Assembly (NCBI RefSeq): GCF_026625045.1
Contig: NZ_CP113089.1
Span: 2,418,001 to 2,482,000, forward strand
Source: Microcella daejeonensis
Lineage (GTDB): Bacteria; Actinomycetota; Actinomycetes; Actinomycetales; Microbacteriaceae
Length of the DNA: 64,000 nucleotides
Direction of reading: 5' to 3'
Every line of letters starts with the position of its first letter. Position 1 is the stretch's first letter. Below, piece after piece: positions 1 to 8,986 of the stretch. The translations under genes were made by a program, and so were the position numbers. The notes below the pieces were generated by a model. It made no database searches and had not been told where the DNA came from. It was given only the letters and a program-made list of their open reading frames with translations.

Positions 1-798
1 GAGATCAGCAACATCGCCGTGCGCGACAACCTGCCCGTCGAGACCCGCGTCATGGGCCTCGACGAGGCGAAGTCGCTCGGCGCCATGGCGCTCTTCGGCG
101 AGAAGTACGGCGACCGCGTGCGCGTCGTCGACATCGGCGGGCCGTGGTCGCGCGAGCTCTGCGCGGGCACCCACGTCGGGTCGAGCGCCGAGATCGGCAT
201 GATCAGCCTCGTCAGCGAGTCCTCGGTCGGTTCGGCCAACCGCCGCGTCGAGGCGCTGGTCGGTCTCGAGGCGTTCCGCGAGTTCGCCGCGGAGCGCGCC
301 CTCGTGCAGCAGCTCAGCGCCAACCTCAAGACCCCGCGGGATCAGCTCGTCGGCCGCATCGCCGACCTCGGAGCCCAGCTCAAGGCCGCCGAGAAGCGGC
401 TCGCCCAGCTCGAGTCGAGCCGGCTCAGCGAGAAGGTCCCCGCGCTCGTCGCGACCGCCGCGCCGCAGGGCGCCGTCACCGTCGTCGCGCAATCGCTCGG
501 CGCGCTCGGCTCCGCCGACGACCTGCGGCAGCTCGCCACCTCGGTGCGCGAGCGGCTCAGCGCGCAGGCCGCCGTCGTCGTGCTCGCGGCAGAGGTCGCG
601 GGCAAGGCCGCGGTCATCGTCGCCACCACGCCCGCCGCCCGCGAGGCCGGCGCGAAGGCGGGCGCTCTCGCGCGCGTCGCCTCGGGCGTGCTCGGCGGCG
701 GAGGCGGCGGCAAGGACGACCTCGCCCAGGGCGGCGGCACCGATGCGGCCGCGATCCCGGCCGCGCTCGAGGCCGTGCTGGCCGAGCTGCGCGGCTGA
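1..798 (+). CDS. alaS: Alanine--tRNA ligase, C-terminal part (5' end outside window)
   Basis: Charges tRNA-Ala in the cytoplasm. Only the last 265 codons are present; the reading frame is open from base 1, so the gene starts upstream. The visible part begins in the tRNA-editing SAD domain, with the metal-binding CAGTHV motif (codons about 55-60), followed by a helical linker rich in Ala, Leu and Arg. It ends in the DHHA1/C-Ala domain with the glycine-rich GGGGGGKDDLAQGGG segment typical of AlaRS C termini. ruvX follows after 11 nt. The alaS-ruvX-mltG-aroE order is standard in Actinobacteria. Nothing abnormal is seen. Confidence 0.96.
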   Translation, partial: EISNIAVRDNLPVETRVMGLDEAKSLGAMALFGEKYGDRVRVVDIGGPWSRELCAGTHVGSSAEIGMISLVSESSVGSANRRVEALVGLEAFREFAAERALVQQLSANLKTPRDQLVGRIADLGAQLKAAEKRLAQLESSRLSEKVPALVATAAPQGAVTVVAQSLGALGSADDLRQLATSVRERLSAQAAVVVLAAEVAGKAAVIVATTPAAREAGAKAGALARVASGVLGGGGGGKDDLAQGGGTDAAAIPAALEAVLAELRG

Positions 799-809
799 GG
801 CTCGCCCCG

Positions 810-1274
810 ATGCGCCTCGGCGTACGACTCGGCGTCGACGTGGGCACCGCGCGCGTGGGCGTCGCGCGGTGCGATGCGCACGGGATCCTCGCGACGCCGG
901 TCGAGACGCTGCCGCGCAAGAAGGGCATGATGGCGGGCATCCACCGCCTCGTCGCCGAGTGGGAGCCGATCGAGATCGTCGTCGGACTGCCGCTCGCGCT
1001 CTCGGGCTCCGAGACGGCGTCGACGCAGGATGCGCGCGATGTCGCCGCCCTCATCGCCCGCCAGGTCGCCGTGCCGGTGCGGCTGGTCGACGAACGGCTC
1101 ACGACCGTGACCGCCGCCCGCTCGCTGCGGGAGTCGGGGCGGGACGGGCGCACCTCGCGCTCCGTGATCGACCAAGCGGCCGCTGTTATCCTGCTCCAGC
1201 ACGCGCTGGACCACGAGAAGTCGCGGGGAGAAGCCCCCGGCGAGCTGCTGGTTCCCGACGGAGGATCACCCTGA
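810..1274 (+). CDS. ruvX: Holliday junction resolvase-like / pre-16S rRNA nuclease RuvX (YqgF)
   Basis: 154-residue RNase H-fold protein of the YqgF family, implicated in 16S rRNA 5' maturation and proposed as a Holliday junction resolvase. Seen directly: N-terminal GVDVGTARVGVA with the first catalytic Asp, VGLPLALSG, the VDERLTTVTA block with a conserved Glu, and C-terminal IDQAAAVILLQ carrying the last acidic residue. The ATG at 810 places GVDVG at residue 8, as expected for the family. No strong Shine-Dalgarno sequence is visible; close spacing to alaS suggests translational coupling. The stop is 2 nt before the mltG GTG. Confidence 0.93.
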   Translation: MRLGVRLGVDVGTARVGVARCDAHGILATPVETLPRKKGMMAGIHRLVAEWEPIEIVVGLPLALSGSETASTQDARDVAALIARQVAVPVRLVDERLTTVTAARSLRESGRDGRTSRSVIDQAAAVILLQHALDHEKSRGEAPGELLVPDGGSP

Positions 1275-1276
1275 CT

Positions 1277-2581
1277 GTGAGCGACGACGACGCCTGGGAC
1301 GCGATCTTCCGATCGCAGCCCGACACCGCCCGCACCGAGCAGGGCTCCGCGGCCCCCGGCTCATCCACCGGATCACCGGCCGGCGCACCCGTCGGCGGCC
1401 CGGCGGCCGCGGAGCCGCCGGTGACGCGCGCGGCGCTCCGCGAGCGGGGTGCCGCGGCGCCCGACCGCCGATCGGCCCGTCAGATCCTCGACGAGGGCCG
1501 GCCGCCGAGGCGCCGCAGGGTGTGGCCGTGGGTGCTCGGCGTGCTGCTGCTGCTCGGCGGCCTGGGTGCCGGTGCGGTGGCGTACGCCTGGGCGAACTAC
1601 GAGCCCCAGCTGCGCGAGGCGCTCGGCTGGGAGCTGCCCAACGACTACGAGGGAACGGGCAACGGCACCGAGGTGCTCGTCACGATCACTCCCGGCGAGA
1701 TCGGATCGGACATCGCGACGACCCTGCAGGAGCAGGGCGTCACGATGACCTACGACGCGTTCTACGACCTGCTGCTCGCCGACCCCTCCATCGCGTTCCA
1801 GCCCGGAACCTACGCGCTGCAGGAGGAGATGTCGGCGCAGTCGGCGCTGGATGCCCTGCTCGACCCGGCGAACCGCCGCGAGTCGACCGCCACCATCCGC
1901 GAGGGTCTGCGCGCCGGCCAGGTCATCGACATCCTCTCCGCCGCCACCGGTGTGCCGCTCGCCGACTACGAGGCGGCGATCGCCGACCTCGCCGCCCTCG
2001 GGCTCCCGCCGGAGGCGCCGACCGTCGAGGGCTACCTGTTCCCGGCCACCTACACCTTCGAACCCGGCACCCCGGCGATCGATCAGGTGCGGCGCCTCGT
2101 CGACGAGACCTTCGCGCGGCTCGATGCGCGCGGCGTCGCCGCCGAGGATCGGCACCGCGTTCTCACGATCGCCTCGCTCGTGCAGAGCGAGGCCCGCCTC
2201 CCCGAGGACTTCTACCGCGTCAGCCGGGTCATCCAGAACCGGCTCGACGACGGCTGGCGGCTCGAGTTCGACTCGACCGCCCAGTACGGCAGCGCGCAGG
2301 CCGACGGCTCCGTCTTCTCGACGCAGGAGACGCTCGAGGCCGACAACCCCTACAACACCTACGTGATCGAAGGGCTGCCGATCGGTCCGATCGGGAACCC
2401 GGGCGACCTGGCCGTCGAGGCCGCGCTCGCCCCCGCCGAGGGCCCGTGGCTGTTCTTCGTCACCGTGAACCTCGACTCGGGGGAGACCGTCTTCTCGGAG
2501 ACCGTCGCCCAGCACGAGGAGGGGGTCGCGCAGCTGCGCCGCTGGTGCAGCGAGAACCCCGGCAACAGCGCCTGTGGCTGA
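1277..2581 (+). CDS. mltG: Endolytic murein transglycosylase MltG
   Basis: 434-residue membrane-anchored lytic transglycosylase (YceG/MltG family) that cleaves nascent peptidoglycan glycan strands and helps set strand length. The GTG at 1277 gives an acidic/Pro-rich cytoplasmic segment of about 80 residues, one transmembrane helix at about 82-106 flanked by RRRR, then the extracytoplasmic domain. The family motif around the catalytic Glu is visible as IASLVQSEAR, with the Glu near residue 305, followed by RVIQNRL and the YNTY/GLPIGPIGNPG region. The long charged N-terminal segment is usual in Actinobacteria. The 3' end overlaps aroE by 8 nt. Confidence 0.94.
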   Translation: MSDDDAWDAIFRSQPDTARTEQGSAAPGSSTGSPAGAPVGGPAAAEPPVTRAALRERGAAAPDRRSARQILDEGRPPRRRRVWPWVLGVLLLLGGLGAGAVAYAWANYEPQLREALGWELPNDYEGTGNGTEVLVTITPGEIGSDIATTLQEQGVTMTYDAFYDLLLADPSIAFQPGTYALQEEMSAQSALDALLDPANRRESTATIREGLRAGQVIDILSAATGVPLADYEAAIADLAALGLPPEAPTVEGYLFPATYTFEPGTPAIDQVRRLVDETFARLDARGVAAEDRHRVLTIASLVQSEARLPEDFYRVSRVIQNRLDDGWRLEFDSTAQYGSAQADGSVFSTQETLEADNPYNTYVIEGLPIGPIGNPGDLAVEAALAPAEGPWLFFVTVNLDSGETVFSETVAQHEEGVAQLRRWCSENPGNSACG

Positions 2582-3425
2582 TCCGGTCGGCTCGGCCGAC
2601 CGCCGTCGGCTCGCCGTCATCGGGTCGCCCATCGAGCACTCCCTCTCGCCGGCCCTCCACGCCGCCGCCTACGCGCGCCTCGGACTCGACTGGGCCTACG
2701 GCCGCGAGCAGGTGACCGTCGACGGGCTGCCCGCATTCCTCGACGGCCTCGACGGCACCTGGCGCGGCCTCTCAGCGACGATGCCGCTCAAGGAGGCTCT
2801 GCTGCCGCTGCTCGACGCCTACGACGAGGACGTCGCGCTCACCGGCGCCGCCAACACCGTACTGCTCCACGACGGGCGCCGAACCGGCCGCAACACCGAC
2901 ATCGCGGGCGTGCGCACCGCCCTCGAGCGGGCGGGTCTCACGACGCTCCGCCGCGCCGCGATCGTCGGGGCCGGCGCGACGGCGCGCTCCATCGTGGTGG
3001 CGCTCGCGCGGCTCGGCGCGGTCGAGCTCGACGTGCTCGTGCGCGAGGAGTCGCGAGCCGGGGCGCTGCTCGACCTCGCCGAGCGCCTCGGGCTGGAGGC
3101 GGCGCCGCGACCGCTCGGCGACCTCGAGCGGCTCGTACCCGCGCACGAGGTCGTGGCGTGGACGCTGCCGAACGGCGTGCCGCCCGGCGGGGTGGTCCCC
3201 GAGGCGGTGCGACGGGCATCCACTCTTCTCGACGTCACCTACCACCCGTGGCCGAGCCCGCTCGCCGAGCAGTGGCGCGCCGTCGACGGCGCCGTCGCCT
3301 CGGGCCGCGACATGCTGCTGCACCAGGCGGTGCGGCAGGTGCGCCTCTTCGTCGGCGGCCCGGATGCCGCTCCGATGCCCGAGGAGGCCGAGGTCGAGAG
3401 GGCCATGGCCGCCGCCCTCGCCTAG
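2574..3425 (+). CDS. aroE: Shikimate dehydrogenase
   Basis: 283-residue NADP-type shikimate dehydrogenase reducing 3-dehydroshikimate to shikimate. Motifs seen: [10 protein letters not shown] (substrate pocket), MPLKE with catalytic Lys73, [13 protein letters not shown] with the partner Asp, and the nucleotide loop GAGATARS. The GTG at 2574 lies inside the end of mltG (8-nt overlap), so translation is probably coupled. The next gene, aroC, is 61 nt downstream, so aroE may be co-transcribed with mltG rather than with the rest of the aro cluster. Confidence 0.94.
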   Translation: MADPVGSADRRRLAVIGSPIEHSLSPALHAAAYARLGLDWAYGREQVTVDGLPAFLDGLDGTWRGLSATMPLKEALLPLLDAYDEDVALTGAANTVLLHDGRRTGRNTDIAGVRTALERAGLTTLRRAAIVGAGATARSIVVALARLGAVELDVLVREESRAGALLDLAERLGLEAAPRPLGDLERLVPAHEVVAWTLPNGVPPGGVVPEAVRRASTLLDVTYHPWPSPLAEQWRAVDGAVASGRDMLLHQAVRQVRLFVGGPDAAPMPEEAEVERAMAAALA

Positions 3426-3486
3426 CCGCGCACGGCGGGGCTCCCGGTGGCGCGAACCCCCGGCGACCGCGTGGGAGGATGGGGTC

Positions 3487-4692
3487 ATGTTGCGCTGGTT
3501 GACCGCCGGAGAATCCCACGGCCCCGAGCTCATCGCCGTCATCGAGGGGATGCCCGCGGGCGTTCCCGTGACGCGCGAGGCGATCCAGGCCGACATGCAG
3601 CGGCGCAAGCTCGGCTACGGCCGAGGCGCCCGCATGAAGTTCGAGCAGGATGAGCTCACGATCTCGGGCGGCGTGCGCCACGGGCGCACGATGGGCAGCC
3701 CCGTCGCCCTGCGCATCGGCAACACCGAGTGGCCGAAGTGGACGACGGTCATGAGCGCCGAGCCGGTCGATGCGAGCGAGCTCACCGGCGGCCGCGGCGC
3801 GCCGCTCACCCGCCCGCGCCCCGGCCACGCCGACCTCGTCGGCATGCAGAAGTACGGCTTCGACGAGGCCCGCCCCGTGCTCGAGCGCGCGAGCGCCCGC
3901 GAGACCGCCGCCCGCGTCGCGCTCGGCGCCGTCGCGCGCGCGTTCCTCGGCGAGCTCGGGATCCGCCTCGTGGCTCACACGCTCGCCATCGGCACCGTGC
4001 GCGTGCCCGACGACGCCCCGCTGCCGCTGCCGGGCGACGTCGATCTGCTCGACGCCGACCCGCTGCGCTGCCTGCACCCGGAGACGAGCGCCCGGATGGT
4101 CGCCGAGGTCGACGACGCGCACAAGACCGGCGACACCCTCGGCGGCGTGGTCGAGGTGCTCGCCTACGGCCTGCCCCCGGGTCTCGGCTCCTACGTGCAC
4201 TGGGATCGCCGACTCGACTCGCGCCTCGCCGGTGCTCTCATGGGCATCCAGGCCATCAAGGGCGTCGAGGTCGGCGACGGGTTCCAGACGACGGAGCGCC
4301 GGGGCTCGGCGGCGCACGACGAGCTCGTCGTCGGCGCCGAGGGCATCGAGCGCCTCAGCGACCGCGCCGGCGGCGTCGAGGGCGGCATGAGCACCGGCAC
4401 CGTGCTGCGGGTCCGTGCCGGCATGAAGCCCATCGCCACGGTGCCGCACGCGCTGCGCACGATCGACGTCGCCACCGGGGATGCGGCTCCGGCCCATCAC
4501 CAGCGCTCCGACGTCTGCGCCGTGCCCGCCTCGGGCGTCGTGGCGGAGGCCATGGTCGCGCTCGTGCTCGCCGAGGCGGTGCTCGAGAAGTTCGGCGGCG
4601 ACGCCGTCTCCGAGACGAAGCGCAACCTCGAGAGCTACCTGGCGGCGATGCCCGAGGCGCTCACGACCGTCGTCTCCGACGGCCGCGGCTGA
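3487..4692 (+). CDS. aroC: Chorismate synthase
   Basis: 401-residue FMN-dependent enzyme converting EPSP to chorismate, the branch point feeding trpE further along this window. Signatures: N-terminal [40 protein letters not shown], and a C-terminal [13 protein letters not shown] block. The ATG at 3487 is preceded at the leaderless-promoter distance by a weak box (gaggat, 3475-3480), or alternatively by purine-rich sequence that could serve as a ribosome site. aroK begins 11 nt after the stop. Length is normal. Confidence 0.96.
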   Translation: MLRWLTAGESHGPELIAVIEGMPAGVPVTREAIQADMQRRKLGYGRGARMKFEQDELTISGGVRHGRTMGSPVALRIGNTEWPKWTTVMSAEPVDASELTGGRGAPLTRPRPGHADLVGMQKYGFDEARPVLERASARETAARVALGAVARAFLGELGIRLVAHTLAIGTVRVPDDAPLPLPGDVDLLDADPLRCLHPETSARMVAEVDDAHKTGDTLGGVVEVLAYGLPPGLGSYVHWDRRLDSRLAGALMGIQAIKGVEVGDGFQTTERRGSAAHDELVVGAEGIERLSDRAGGVEGGMSTGTVLRVRAGMKPIATVPHALRTIDVATGDAAPAHHQRSDVCAVPASGVVAEAMVALVLAEAVLEKFGGDAVSETKRNLESYLAAMPEALTTVVSDGRG

Positions 4693-4703
4693 GCATCCCG
4701 CCC

Positions 4704-5318
4704 GTGCCTGCCCCCTCGGGTGCCGCCGAGCCGGCGCGCACGACGCCCGCCGTCGTGCTCATCGGCCCCCCGGCGGCCGGCAAGAGCCGCCTCGGCCGTC
4801 GCCTCTCGCGCCTGCTCGATCTGCCGCTCATCGACACCGACCGCCTCGTCGTCGAGGCGCACGGCCCCATCCCGCAGATCTTCGCCGAGCACGGCGAGCC
4901 GGTGTTCCGCGCGTGGGAGCGGGAGGCGGTCGCCGCCGCGCTCGAGCAGCGCGCCGTCGTCTCGCTCGGCGGGGGAGCGGTGCTCGACCCGGCGACGCAG
5001 CAGCAGCTCGCCGGTCTGCCGGTCGTGCTGCTGACGCTGTCGGCGGAGGCCGCCGCCGCCCGGCTCGACGGCTCCTCCCGGCCGCTCGCCGGCGGCGTCG
5101 AGGCCTGGACGGCGCTCGTCGCCGCGCGCGCCCCGCTGTACGAGCGGCTCGCGACCGCGAGCTGGGACACCTCGCGCCGCCCCCTGGATCGCATCGCGCA
5201 GGAGATCGCCGACTGGGCGACCGCGCACGACGCCGACCCGGCCGCCGCACGCATCACCACCCGCACCACCGACCGAAGCTCCGACCCCGCCGTCGAGCCC
5301 CGAGAGGATTCCCCGTGA
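4704..5318 (+). CDS. aroK: Shikimate kinase
   Basis: 204-residue P-loop kinase phosphorylating shikimate at the 3-hydroxyl with ATP. Seen: Walker A GPPAAGKS, shikimate-binding IDTD, SLGGGAVL, and the lid segment SSRPLAGG with the catalytic Arg. The GTG at 4704 is the first in-frame start after aroC and puts the P-loop about 18 residues in, as usual. About 25 residues at the C terminus (Asp/Ala/Thr rich) extend beyond the kinase fold and look disordered. The stop overlaps the aroB GTG by 4 nt. Confidence 0.93.
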   Translation: MPAPSGAAEPARTTPAVVLIGPPAAGKSRLGRRLSRLLDLPLIDTDRLVVEAHGPIPQIFAEHGEPVFRAWEREAVAAALEQRAVVSLGGGAVLDPATQQQLAGLPVVLLTLSAEAAAARLDGSSRPLAGGVEAWTALVAARAPLYERLATASWDTSRRPLDRIAQEIADWATAHDADPAAARITTRTTDRSSDPAVEPREDSP

Positions 5319-6397
5319 CCGACGCCCCGCCCACGATCATCGAGGTCACGGGCTCCGCCCCTCACCGCATCCACGTCGGGCGCGGCCTCGTCACCGAGCT
5401 CGGCGCGCACCTGCCGCCCACCGTCGCGAAGGTGCTCGTCGTGCACGCGCCCCCGCTCGCCGCCGTCGCCGAGCGGCTCCGCGAGCAGCTGGCCGGGCGC
5501 ATCGAGGTGCTGCTCGCCGAGGTCCCCGACGCCGAGGGCGCGAAGCGCATCGAGGTCGCCGCCTTCTGCTGGCAGATCATGGGCCAGACCGACTTCACCC
5601 GCACCGACGCCGTCATCGGGCTCGGCGGGGGAGCGACCACCGACCTCGCGGGCTTCGTCGCGGCGACCTGGCTGCGCGGCGTCGCCCTCGTGCAGGTGCC
5701 GACGACCGTGCTCGGCATGGTCGACGCCGCCGTGGGCGGCAAGACCGGCATCAACACCGCGGAGGGCAAGAACCTCGTCGGCGCCTTCCACGCTCCGCAC
5801 GCGGTGATCGTCGACCTCGACCTGCTCGAGGGGCTGCCCACCCACGAGATCCTCGCCGGCTTCGCCGAGATCGTGAAGGCCGGCTTCATCGCCGATCCGG
5901 TCATCCTCGATCTGCTCGAGGCCGACATCACCGTCGCCACCGACCCCGCGAGCCCCGTGTTCCGCGAGCTGGTCGAGCGCAGCATCCGCGTCAAGGCGGC
6001 CGTGGTCAGCGACGACTTCACCGAGCAGGGGCGCCGCGAGCACCTCAACTACGGGCACACGCTCGGGCACGCGATCGAGCACGCCGAGCGCTACCGCTGG
6101 CGGCACGGTGCGGCGATCGCCGTCGGCATGGTCTTCGCCGCCGAGCTCAGCCGCCTCGCCGGCGGTCTCGACGACGCCACGGTCGAGCGCACGCGGCGCA
6201 TCCTCGCCTCGCTCACGCTGCCCACGGGCTACCCGCTCAGCCGCTGGAAGACGCTCCTCGCGACGATGCAGCGCGACAAGAAGGCGCGCGCGGGCATGCT
6301 GCGGTTCATCATCCTCGAGGCCGAGGGGCGCCCGCGCGTGCTCAACGGCACCGACGAGTCGATGCTGTTCGCCGCCTACCAGGAGGTCGGCGAGTAG
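5315..6397 (+). CDS. aroB: 3-dehydroquinate synthase
   Basis: 360-residue NAD- and metal-dependent cyclase making 3-dehydroquinate from DAHP. Motifs: GLGGGATTDLAGF (NAD binding), PTTVLGMVDAAVGGKTGIN, EGKNLVGAFH, and the metal ligands in NYGHTLGHAIEH plus a later RHG. The GTG at 5315 overlaps the aroK stop (GTGA), indicating a coupled aroK-aroB unit. The downstream aroQ has its own promoter-like box, so the cluster may be read from more than one start. Length and motifs are canonical. Confidence 0.95.
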   Translation: MTDAPPTIIEVTGSAPHRIHVGRGLVTELGAHLPPTVAKVLVVHAPPLAAVAERLREQLAGRIEVLLAEVPDAEGAKRIEVAAFCWQIMGQTDFTRTDAVIGLGGGATTDLAGFVAATWLRGVALVQVPTTVLGMVDAAVGGKTGINTAEGKNLVGAFHAPHAVIVDLDLLEGLPTHEILAGFAEIVKAGFIADPVILDLLEADITVATDPASPVFRELVERSIRVKAAVVSDDFTEQGRREHLNYGHTLGHAIEHAERYRWRHGAAIAVGMVFAAELSRLAGGLDDATVERTRRILASLTLPTGYPLSRWKTLLATMQRDKKARAGMLRFIILEAEGRPRVLNGTDESMLFAAYQEVGE

Positions 6398-6423
6398 GCG
6401 AAGCCGCTCGCCCGACCGCTGAG

Positions 6424-6429
6424 TAGGCT
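6424..6429 (+). promoter_or_regulatory. Leaderless -10 box for aroQ (TAGGCT)
   Basis: TAGGCT ends 6 nt before the aroQ ATG at 6436, exactly where a -10 hexamer must lie if the transcript starts at the A of the start codon. No Shine-Dalgarno sequence lies between. This is one of the best examples of the recurring signature in this window. A near copy (TAGGCG) covers the aroB stop 29 nt upstream. Confidence 0.65.
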
Positions 6430-6435
6430 CGCCTC

Positions 6436-6882
6436 ATGACCATCCCGCGCCGCATCCTCGTGCTCAACGGACCGAATCTGAACCGCCTCGGCACCCGCGA
6501 GCCCGATGTCTACGGAACGGCGACGCTCGCCGATCTCGAGCGCGAGCTGCGGGATGCGGCGCCCGCGGGCGCCGAGGTCGATCTGCGGCAGACGAACGAC
6601 GAGGCCGAGCTCATCGGCTGGCTGCACGAGGCCGTCGACACCGGCAGCCCCGTCATCCTCAACCCGGCGGCCTTCACCCACTACTCCTACGCGCTGCGCG
6701 ACGCAGCGGCCCTCGTCACCGGGGCCGGGCTGCCGCTCATCGAGGTGCACCTCTCGAACCCGCACGCGCGCGAGGAGTTCCGGCGCACGAGCGTGATCTC
6801 CGCCGTGGCGACGGGCGTGATCGCCGGGCTCGGCTTCGGCTCGTACCGCCTCGCCCTCGCCCACATCGTCAGCCGGGCCTAG
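6436..6882 (+). CDS. aroQ: 3-dehydroquinate dehydratase, type II
   Basis: 148-residue type II dehydroquinase, converting 3-dehydroquinate to 3-dehydroshikimate by the anti mechanism. Seen: [18 protein letters not shown] with the catalytic Tyr, [39 protein letters not shown] with the catalytic His, and the end [14 protein letters not shown]. It completes the aro block with aroC, aroK and aroB. Its ATG is preceded by a leaderless-type promoter, so it can be expressed separately from aroB. Length is typical. Confidence 0.95.
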   Translation: MTIPRRILVLNGPNLNRLGTREPDVYGTATLADLERELRDAAPAGAEVDLRQTNDEAELIGWLHEAVDTGSPVILNPAAFTHYSYALRDAAALVTGAGLPLIEVHLSNPHAREEFRRTSVISAVATGVIAGLGFGSYRLALAHIVSRA

Positions 6883-6889
6883 CCTCGAC

Positions 6890-6895
6890 TAGACT
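6890..6895 (+). promoter_or_regulatory. -10 box for efp-nusB (TAGACT)
   Basis: TAGACT just after the aroQ stop. Transcription from about 6902 would give a leader of roughly 58 nt before the efp ATG. The region before the ATG holds a purine stretch (ggaaacgga) as a possible ribosome site. No convincing -35 is required by the match. Confidence 0.45.
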
Positions 6896-6959
6896 CTCCC
6901 CTCGGCGTGCGCGCACGCCCCCGGCACCACCCGATACGGAAACGGACACCCCCTTCGCC

Positions 6960-7523
6960 ATGGCTTCGACGAACGACATCAAGAACGGCAGCGTGCTGAA
7001 CCTCGACGGTCAGCTCTGGAACATCATCGAGTTCCAGCACGTCAAGCCCGGCAAGGGCGGCGCGTTCGTGCGCACCAAGATGCGCAACGTCCGCTCGGGC
7101 AAGGTCGTCGACAAGACGTTCAACGCGGGCCTCAAGGTCGACTTCGCCACCGTCGACCGCGGGGACTACCAGTACCTGTACCAGGACGGCGCCGATTTCG
7201 TCTTCATGGACACCACGCACTACGACCAGATCACCGTGCCCGGCGTCATCGTCGGCGACGCGAAGAACTTCATGCTCGAGAACCAGATGGTGACCATCGC
7301 CATCCACGAGGGCGAGGCCCTCTACATCGAGCTCCCGGCGTCCGTCGTGCTCGAGGTGACCTACACCGAGCCGGGCCTCCAGGGCGACCGCTCCACCGGC
7401 GGCACGAAGCCCGCGACGGTCGAGACCGGCTACGAGATCCAGGTGCCGCTCTTCCTCGAGACGGGCACCAAGGTCAAGGTCGACACCCGCTCGGGCGACT
7501 ACCTCGGCCGCGTCAACGAGTAG
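6960..7523 (+). CDS. efp: Elongation factor P
   Basis: 187-residue translation factor that relieves ribosome stalling at polyproline stretches. The three-domain EF-P fold is recognisable: N-terminal KOW-like domain with the loop [12 protein letters not shown] carrying the Lys at the tip that contacts the peptidyl-transferase centre, then two OB domains, ending in [12 protein letters not shown]. Partner for the Pro-rich proteins of this genome (for example mltG and priA here). The stop overlaps the nusB GTG by one base, so the two are co-transcribed. Confidence 0.96.
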   Translation: MASTNDIKNGSVLNLDGQLWNIIEFQHVKPGKGGAFVRTKMRNVRSGKVVDKTFNAGLKVDFATVDRGDYQYLYQDGADFVFMDTTHYDQITVPGVIVGDAKNFMLENQMVTIAIHEGEALYIELPASVVLEVTYTEPGLQGDRSTGGTKPATVETGYEIQVPLFLETGTKVKVDTRSGDYLGRVNE

Positions 7524-7945
7524 TGGGCGCTCGCACGAAGGCCCGCAAGCGGGCCCTGGACATGCTGTACATCGCCGACGTGCGCGAGCGGCCTCTCGCC
7601 GAGATCCTCGTCGAGGAGGGCGAGCGGGCCGCGGCGCAGCCGCAGCGCGCCTCGAGCTGGCCCTACGCGCAGGACATCGCGCGCGGCGTGATCGACAACG
7701 CGGCCGCGATCGACCGCCTCATCGAGGACAACGCCCACGGGTGGATGCTCTCGCGCATGCCCGCCGTCGACCGGGCGATCCTCCGCCTCGCGGTGTGGGA
7801 GCTCGTGCACAATCCCGACGTGCCCGACGCGGTCGCCATCGCCGAAGCGGTGGAGTTCGCCCAGGTGCTGTCGACCGACGACTCCTCGTCGTTCGTCAAC
7901 GGCGTGCTCGGGGCGATCTCCGACGCCCTGCACCGCACGGCCTGA
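7523..7945 (+). CDS. nusB: Transcription antitermination protein NusB
   Basis: 140-residue NusB, which binds boxA RNA with NusE/S10 in rRNA antitermination complexes. N terminus GARTKARKRALDMLYIADV matches the family RNA-binding helix; AVDRAILRLAVWEL and SSFVNGVLGAI are the other family blocks. The GTG at 7523 uses the last base of the efp stop. A hairpin lies just downstream (7956-7991) and the following genes are of a different functional class, so this is probably the operon end. Confidence 0.93.
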   Translation: MGARTKARKRALDMLYIADVRERPLAEILVEEGERAAAQPQRASSWPYAQDIARGVIDNAAAIDRLIEDNAHGWMLSRMPAVDRAILRLAVWELVHNPDVPDAVAIAEAVEFAQVLSTDDSSSFVNGVLGAISDALHRTA

Positions 7946-7955
7946 GCCGTCGCGC

Positions 7956-7991
7956 CCGGAGGCCGCCGCGCTGATCTTTGAGCGGCTCCGG
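7956..7991 (+). terminator. Imperfect hairpin after nusB, probable terminator
   Basis: ccggaggccgc (7956-7966) pairs with gcggctccgg (7982-7991) over 10 bp with a one-base bulge, enclosing a loop of 15 nt. It starts 10 nt after the nusB stop. No T-run follows, which is common for GC-rich actinobacterial terminators. It could instead be a chance palindrome. Confidence 0.45.
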
Positions 7992-8021
7992 CACGGGCGG
8001 ACACGCCGGGGGAGCAGCAAT

Positions 8022-8051
8022 GTGACGTCATGTTTCACTCCGTTGCGTCAC
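8022..8051 (+). promoter_or_regulatory. Candidate operator: gtgacg/cgtcac inverted repeat upstream of the ABC transporter
   Basis: gtgacg (8022-8027) and cgtcac (8046-8051) form an inverted repeat around an AT-richer spacer, and the left arm also contains the full palindrome TGACGTCA (8023-8030). It lies 14 nt upstream of the putative -35, a plausible repressor or activator position. No regulator gene is adjacent, so the binding protein is unknown. Confidence 0.3.
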
Positions 8052-8064
8052 GTGTCCCGCGCTT

Positions 8065-8094
8065 TTGCCGACCGGGGCGGGGCCTCCGTAGGTT
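8065..8094 (+). promoter_or_regulatory. Promoter of the ABC transporter operon (TTGCCG - 18 nt - TAGGTT)
   Basis: A -35-like ttgccg at 8065-8070 is separated by 18 nt from TAGGTT at 8089-8094, which ends 7 nt before the ATG at 8102. The spacing fits a leaderless or nearly leaderless start for the ATPase gene; there is no Shine-Dalgarno sequence between. Confidence 0.5.
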
Positions 8095-8101
8095 GGCTCG
8101 C

Positions 8102-8920
8102 ATGTCCTCCACGACCCGTACCCGCGGCGCGACGGCCACACCGGCTCTGCCGGTCGCGCTCCACGGCGTCGGTCGCGACTTCGACGGAGCGCGCGGCGAG
8201 GAGCCGCGCATCGTGCTGCGCGACGTGGAGCTCACGATCAAGCCCGGTGAGATCGTCGCGCTGCTCGGGCCCTCCGGCTGCGGCAAGTCGACGCTCCTGC
8301 GGCAGATCAGCGGCCTCGACCGCCCGACGCGCGGCACTCTGACGATCGACGGCACGCGCGTCGCGCCGGCCGATCAGCGCAGCGCCGTGGCGTTCCAGGA
8401 GCCCCGGCTGCTGCCGTGGCGCACCGTCGCGCGCAACATCGAGCTCGGGCTGCCCCGGGGCCTCGACCGCGAGGCCGGTCGGGCCCGCGTCGCCGAGCTC
8501 CTCGCGCTCGTGCAGCTCGAGCACGCCGCGCAGCTCAAGCCCCGCGCGATCTCCGGCGGCATGGCGCAGCGCGTCTCACTCGCCCGGGCGCTCGCCCGCG
8601 GGCCGGGAGTGCTGCTGCTCGACGAGCCCTTCGGCGCCCTCGACGCCCTCACGCGGCTGACCATGCAGGACCTCCTCATCGACATCCACCGCACCGAGCC
8701 GGCCACGATCGTGCTCGTCACCCACGACGTCGACGAGGCGCTCATGCTCGCCGACCGCGTGGTGCTGCTCGGCACGCGGTTCGACCGGCCCGGCGCGACC
8801 ATCAGCCGCGTGCTCGAGGTGCCCGGCGAGCGACCGCGCGATCGGGCATCCACCGTGCTCGCCCGCCTGCGCGCGCAACTGCTCGACGGTCTCGGCGTGC
8901 CGAGCCACCACGGCCGCTGA
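8102..8920 (+). CDS. ABC transporter ATP-binding protein, sulfonate/nitrate/taurine type (SsuB-like)
   Basis: 272-residue cytoplasmic ATPase energising import through the permease two genes downstream. Motifs in order: Walker A GPSGCGKST, Q-loop FQEPRLLPW, signature ISGGMAQRVSLARAL, Walker B VLLLDEPFGALDA, and switch His in VTHDVDEAL. The LLPW after the Q-loop and DEPFGALD are typical of the SsuB/TauB/NrtD group. I chose the ATG at 8102 over earlier starts because it follows a well-placed -10 box and precedes the conserved domain by a short tail. No sulfonate monooxygenase is adjacent, so the substrate is an inference. Confidence 0.88.
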   Translation: MSSTTRTRGATATPALPVALHGVGRDFDGARGEEPRIVLRDVELTIKPGEIVALLGPSGCGKSTLLRQISGLDRPTRGTLTIDGTRVAPADQRSAVAFQEPRLLPWRTVARNIELGLPRGLDREAGRARVAELLALVQLEHAAQLKPRAISGGMAQRVSLARALARGPGVLLLDEPFGALDALTRLTMQDLLIDIHRTEPATIVLVTHDVDEALMLADRVVLLGTRFDRPGATISRVLEVPGERPRDRASTVLARLRAQLLDGLGVPSHHGR

Positions 8921-8986
8921 CGGCCCCCACGAACCCCGGTCGACCGACCGGCGCACCACCCGCCCCCACCGCCCTGAAAGGCCATC

